Positions 61,914 through 64,000 of a stretch of DNA of 64,000 bases are shown here, one piece after another; positions within the stretch are counted from its first letter, which is position 1; the number at the start of each line of letters is the position of its first letter. The stretch is from UBA7672 sp030824255. GTDB taxonomy: Bacteria > Pseudomonadota > Alphaproteobacteria > Caulobacterales > Hyphomonadaceae. The notes beneath the pieces were generated by a model, which had not been told where the DNA came from, did no database searches, and saw only the letters and a list, made by a program, of their open reading frames with translations. The DNA is taken from NCBI GenBank assembly GCA_942493305.1, contig OW818686.1, positions 3,968,001-4,032,000 on the forward strand, written 5' to 3'. The position numbers and the translations under genes are program-made.

Positions 61914-61951
61914 TGTCATCCCGGAAGCGCACAGCGCTATCCGGGATGACA
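61914..61951. repeat. Intergenic hairpin repeat (TGTCATCCCGGA palindrome)
   Basis: Twelve bases TGTCATCCCGGA and their exact reverse complement flank an inner inverted repeat AGCGC/GCGCT, forming a 17-bp interrupted stem. It is a known style of alphaproteobacterial intergenic palindrome and is placed between the micropeptide frame and the holin-like gene stop, where it may terminate both transcripts. Confidence 0.7.
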
Positions 61952-61982
61952 GCCGACCCTTCACGCTGAGCCGCGTATTGCC

Positions 61983-62171
61983 CTATGCCTCCCGCTTGCT
62001 CGGCGCGAACACCGCCGCCATGCCCAGCACCGCGATGAACGTCTTGTAGACGGCATCGAGCTGCTCAGGCGCAACCAGCACGCCGCCCGTCGCCGCCAGC
62101 GCGGCAATGCCACGCCACGTCGAGAACTCGCGCAGCCTGTCGATCAGATAACCCAGGATCGCATCCTTCAT
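61983..62171 (-). CDS. Small membrane protein, holin-like
   Basis: 62 residues from the ATG at 62171 (MKDAILGYLIDRLREF). Two hydrophobic segments (about 22-36 and 43-56: GIAALAATGGVLVAP and IAVLGMAAVFAP) and a basic tail (APSKREA) match small phage holin or spanin-type proteins. Its location after the portal gene on the GTA strand suggests it belongs to the GTA, for release of particles, but no canonical GTA gene occupies this position. Confidence 0.5.
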   Translation of the reverse strand: MKDAILGYLIDRLREFSTWRGIAALAATGGVLVAPEQLDAVYKTFIAVLGMAAVFAPSKREA

Positions 62172-62197
62172 GCTTGTCCTTCCTCTCATTGAAAAAA

Positions 62198-62225
62198 GAG
62201 CGGGCGGCCCGAAGACCGCCCGCTC
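62198..62225 (-). terminator. Strong intrinsic terminator after the portal gene
   Basis: A perfect 10-bp stem (GAGCGGGCGG / CCGCCCGCTC, read on the plus strand) with an 8-base loop is followed on the minus strand by six T residues. It begins about 36 bases after the portal stop. This is a textbook terminator and makes the portal gene a separate transcription unit. Confidence 0.9.
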
Positions 62226-62260
62226 ACCCACCTCCGACGCCTCCGCGTCAAAGCCTGTTG

Positions 62261-63376
62261 TCAGATGACCCCCGCCATCCGCCGCTTTTCCTCCACCGAG
62301 AGGAAAGACGCCGCATCGATACGCGCCCACTTCAGCGCCATGTCTTCCTGAAATGCCGGCAGGTCGTTGAGGTCGGGCGCAACCGCGCCATCGACCCGCA
62401 TCGCCAGCCAGCCATTGATCGCCCTTGCTGCCTTCATCACCAGCGGCAGCACCGTCAGCCGCCAGAACGCGGCGTTGGCCTCGCGATAGTTCGCGTAGGT
62501 CGCATCCCCCGGTATCCCCAGCAGCATCGGCGGCACGCCGAACGCCAGCGCGATATCCCGCGCGGCGACATTGCGCTGCTCCACGAAATCCATATCCGTC
62601 GGCGACAGGCTCATCGGCTTCCAGTCGAGCCCGCCCGACAGCAACATCGGTCGCCCTGCGTTCGCCACGCCCTGATAAGTCCGGTCGAGGTCCTCGCGCA
62701 GCTCGGCCCGCTGCTCGTCCGTCAGGTCGCTCGCGCCGTCATAGACCAGCGCCCCCGAAGGCCGCGCCGAATTGTCCAGCAGCGCCTTCGCCCACGTCCC
62801 GCTGGCATTGTGAATGTCCACCGCGCGCGCCGCCGCCTCCAGGGGCGAATGCCCTTCATAGTCGTTCGTCGGATGGAACAGCTTGAGATGCAGCACCGGC
62901 ATGAAGCCATCCGCCTCCCGCGAGATACGCCGCACATCGCTGCCGACCCGATGCTCCCACGCCACCGGCCAGCCGCGTGGGCCCTTAAGCGCCCGCATCC
63001 TGTCCGGCCGCAGCACGTAAAGCTCGCGCACCTCGCCATCCATCGACACCGCCTCGAGAAATGCATCCCCCGCCACCACCAGGTGCGCGTAGAACGCCTC
63101 CATCAGGTCCGCGCCATGCTCCTCCACATTCGGCCGCGCGATCAGCTCCGCAACCGCATCGCTCCCGCCGGCCGCCGCCAGCCCGATGCCCGCCGCCGCC
63201 TCGGAAATCATCCGCACGCAGCGATACGCCACCGGATTGCGCTCGAACCCTTCGCGCGCCAGCTGCCCCATGCCCGACCACTGCGCCGCGCGCAGCTCCG
63301 AAATCGCCGCCAGCGGCACGGCCGTCTTGGTCTCCCGCTTCCTGAACAGTCTCACCCGAAATCTCCAGTCCGGCAT
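62261..63376 (-). CDS. GTA gp3-like portal protein (HK97 family)
   Basis: 371 residues from the ATG at 63376; the frame is open back to 63412. It carries FERNPVAYRCVRMISEAAAG, NVEEHGADLMEAFYAHLVVA, FHPTNDYEGHSPLEAAARAV and AFGVPPMLLGIPGDATYANY, the standard HK97-type portal sequence. It forms the dodecameric vertex through which DNA enters the head. The terminase gene, normally directly upstream, is not adjacent: 350 bases of non-coding DNA precede the start. A terminator follows immediately. Confidence 0.93.
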   Translation of the reverse strand: MPDWRFRVRLFRKRETKTAVPLAAISELRAAQWSGMGQLAREGFERNPVAYRCVRMISEAAAGIGLAAAGGSDAVAELIARPNVEEHGADLMEAFYAHLVVAGDAFLEAVSMDGEVRELYVLRPDRMRALKGPRGWPVAWEHRVGSDVRRISREADGFMPVLHLKLFHPTNDYEGHSPLEAAARAVDIHNASGTWAKALLDNSARPSGALVYDGASDLTDEQRAELREDLDRTYQGVANAGRPMLLSGGLDWKPMSLSPTDMDFVEQRNVAARDIALAFGVPPMLLGIPGDATYANYREANAAFWRLTVLPLVMKAARAINGWLAMRVDGAVAPDLNDLPAFQEDMALKWARIDAASFLSVEEKRRMAGVI

Positions 63377-63727
63377 GACCGCCCCCGCCCCGCGGCACGC
63401 GCGCAATCGCACGCGGCCCCGTGGAGCGAGGGCGGTTCACGTCACCGGTGTTTGTGAATGCAGGTCGCCAGGTGCGTCGTGTGCGAAGGCGTCTCGGTCC
63501 TGAGGCTTCGCTGTGTGGCCATGCGCCCCGCGCTGACCCACTTGTCGACCATGAGCAACTATACGCCGGGAAATTATCCGGCCGAATCTGGATGTGTGCT
63601 TCCCCCAGTTTTGGTTAGCAGTCGCCTGATTTTGTTCGTTTAGTTTTTTCTGTTTCCTCCGGATTTGGACAACGAGTTTCCCCCAAAATGGGCGCGTTCC
63701 GCATCCTCGGGACGTGGGAGATCAGCC
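63377..63727. promoter_or_regulatory. Non-coding upstream region of the portal gene and the small charged protein
   Basis: 350 bases without a supported gene. The part from about 63600 to 63670 is markedly AT-richer than its surroundings and precedes the small gene at 63728. Two similar pyrimidine-rich elements, TTCCCCCAGTTTTGG and TTTCCCCCAAAATGG, lie about 80 bases apart. No CtrA box was seen. A divergent promoter for the portal gene and the small gene is plausible. Confidence 0.4.
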
Positions 63728-63949
63728 ATGGCGCTGGACGCAATCACCGCAGACCGCGCATCAGCCGCAGATCGCCGCGAAAACGCGCGCCAGGCCGCAA
63801 CGCAATACCTGATGGAGCGCGCCGAGGCGCGCCGCGACACCCGCGTGGAAGAAGTGAAGGAAGCGATTGCGTCCCGCGCGACGCCGGCCGAACGCGCCGC
63901 TGAAGCTCCGCCCCGCGTCCCCGCCCGCCTCGTCGATATCCTCGCCTAG
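63728..63949 (+). CDS. Small charged protein, unknown
   Basis: 73 residues from the ATG at 63728 with a GGGAG ribosome-binding site. It is rich in Ala, Arg and Glu (ASAADRRENARQAATQYLM, EARRDTRVEEVKEAIASRA) and looks like one long amphipathic helix. I do not recognise a family. An open frame back to 63665 lacks support. Its role, and whether it is linked to the GTA, is unknown; the window ends shortly after it. Confidence 0.55.
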   Translation: MALDAITADRASAADRRENARQAATQYLMERAEARRDTRVEEVKEAIASRATPAERAAEAPPRVPARLVDILA

Positions 63950-64000
63950 CCACAGGCGTTACCGCCGCACTAACCACGCCGGGCCAATCGCGCGCCGCGT

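Noticed and set aside
39744..63376. Ordinary prophage
   Set aside because: No integrase, repressor, replication genes, tRNA attachment site or terminase were seen, and the gene set and order match RcGTA-type clusters rather than a complete phage.
1..64000. tRNA, rRNA, CRISPR arrays, insertion sequences
   Set aside because: No T-loop-like cloverleaf, rRNA core sequence, regularly spaced repeat array or transposase was found by reading; short tRNA genes could still have been missed.

Overview
The window is a stretch of GC-rich alphaproteobacterial chromosome. Several things point to a stalked or budding lineage of the Caulobacterales/Hyphomonadales type: the ccmI-ccmE-ccmF-ccmH / DegP / two-component / glnE gene order, a PleC-like PAS histidine kinase and an EAL/response-regulator pair each behind a CtrA-like TTAA-N7-TTAAC box, and genes of the RcGTA-type gene transfer agent (GTA). 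The genus cannot be named from sequence alone. I found no rRNA, tRNA, CRISPR array, integrase or insertion sequence.

Layout. 1-4.6 kb: end of a GMC oxidoreductase, a hotdog-like protein, an M48 protease, and a CoA-transferase/HMG-CoA lyase/small lipoprotein operon. 4.8-11.8 kb: glycerol kinase, a GNAT enzyme and the arginine succinyltransferase genes astA-astD-astB, then a Yip1-like membrane protein. 12-19.7 kb: DHA2-type MFS exporter, a large GT-C-like membrane protein, an exported Hcp-fold protein and aminopeptidase N. 19.8-24 kb: signalling genes (EAL, receiver, PAS kinase). 24-25.6 kb: an ECF sigma / anti-sigma / periplasmic metal-resistance-like operon. 25.7-38.7 kb: glnE, a kinase/regulator pair, a Do-type protease, the cytochrome c maturation operon, and a second kinase/regulator pair with a small exported protein. 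A CbpA-like DnaJ protein follows.

39.7-63.4 kb is the most unusual part. GTA structural genes lie on the minus strand in canonical order: portal, gp3.5, prohead protease, capsid, gp6, gp8, major tail, a very short gp11-like protein, gp12, gp13, gp14, gp15. They are split into about six transcription units by blocks of ordinary cellular genes. These blocks are arsR with two AHSA1 genes, a KefB-type antiporter and a membrane protein; VOC, a lipoprotein, an SDR, a TonB receptor and two SnoaL-like genes; two tandem exported paralogs; and a short DUF262 protein with a possible micropeptide. Some blocks run opposite to the GTA genes, and several have their own terminators. All GTA reading frames visible here look intact, which suggests selection for function despite the dispersal. 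The terminase genes and the counterparts of gp7, gp10 and gp10.1 are not in the window.

The 63.4-63.7 kb region is a non-coding, partly AT-rich upstream region, followed by a small charged unknown protein at the right edge.
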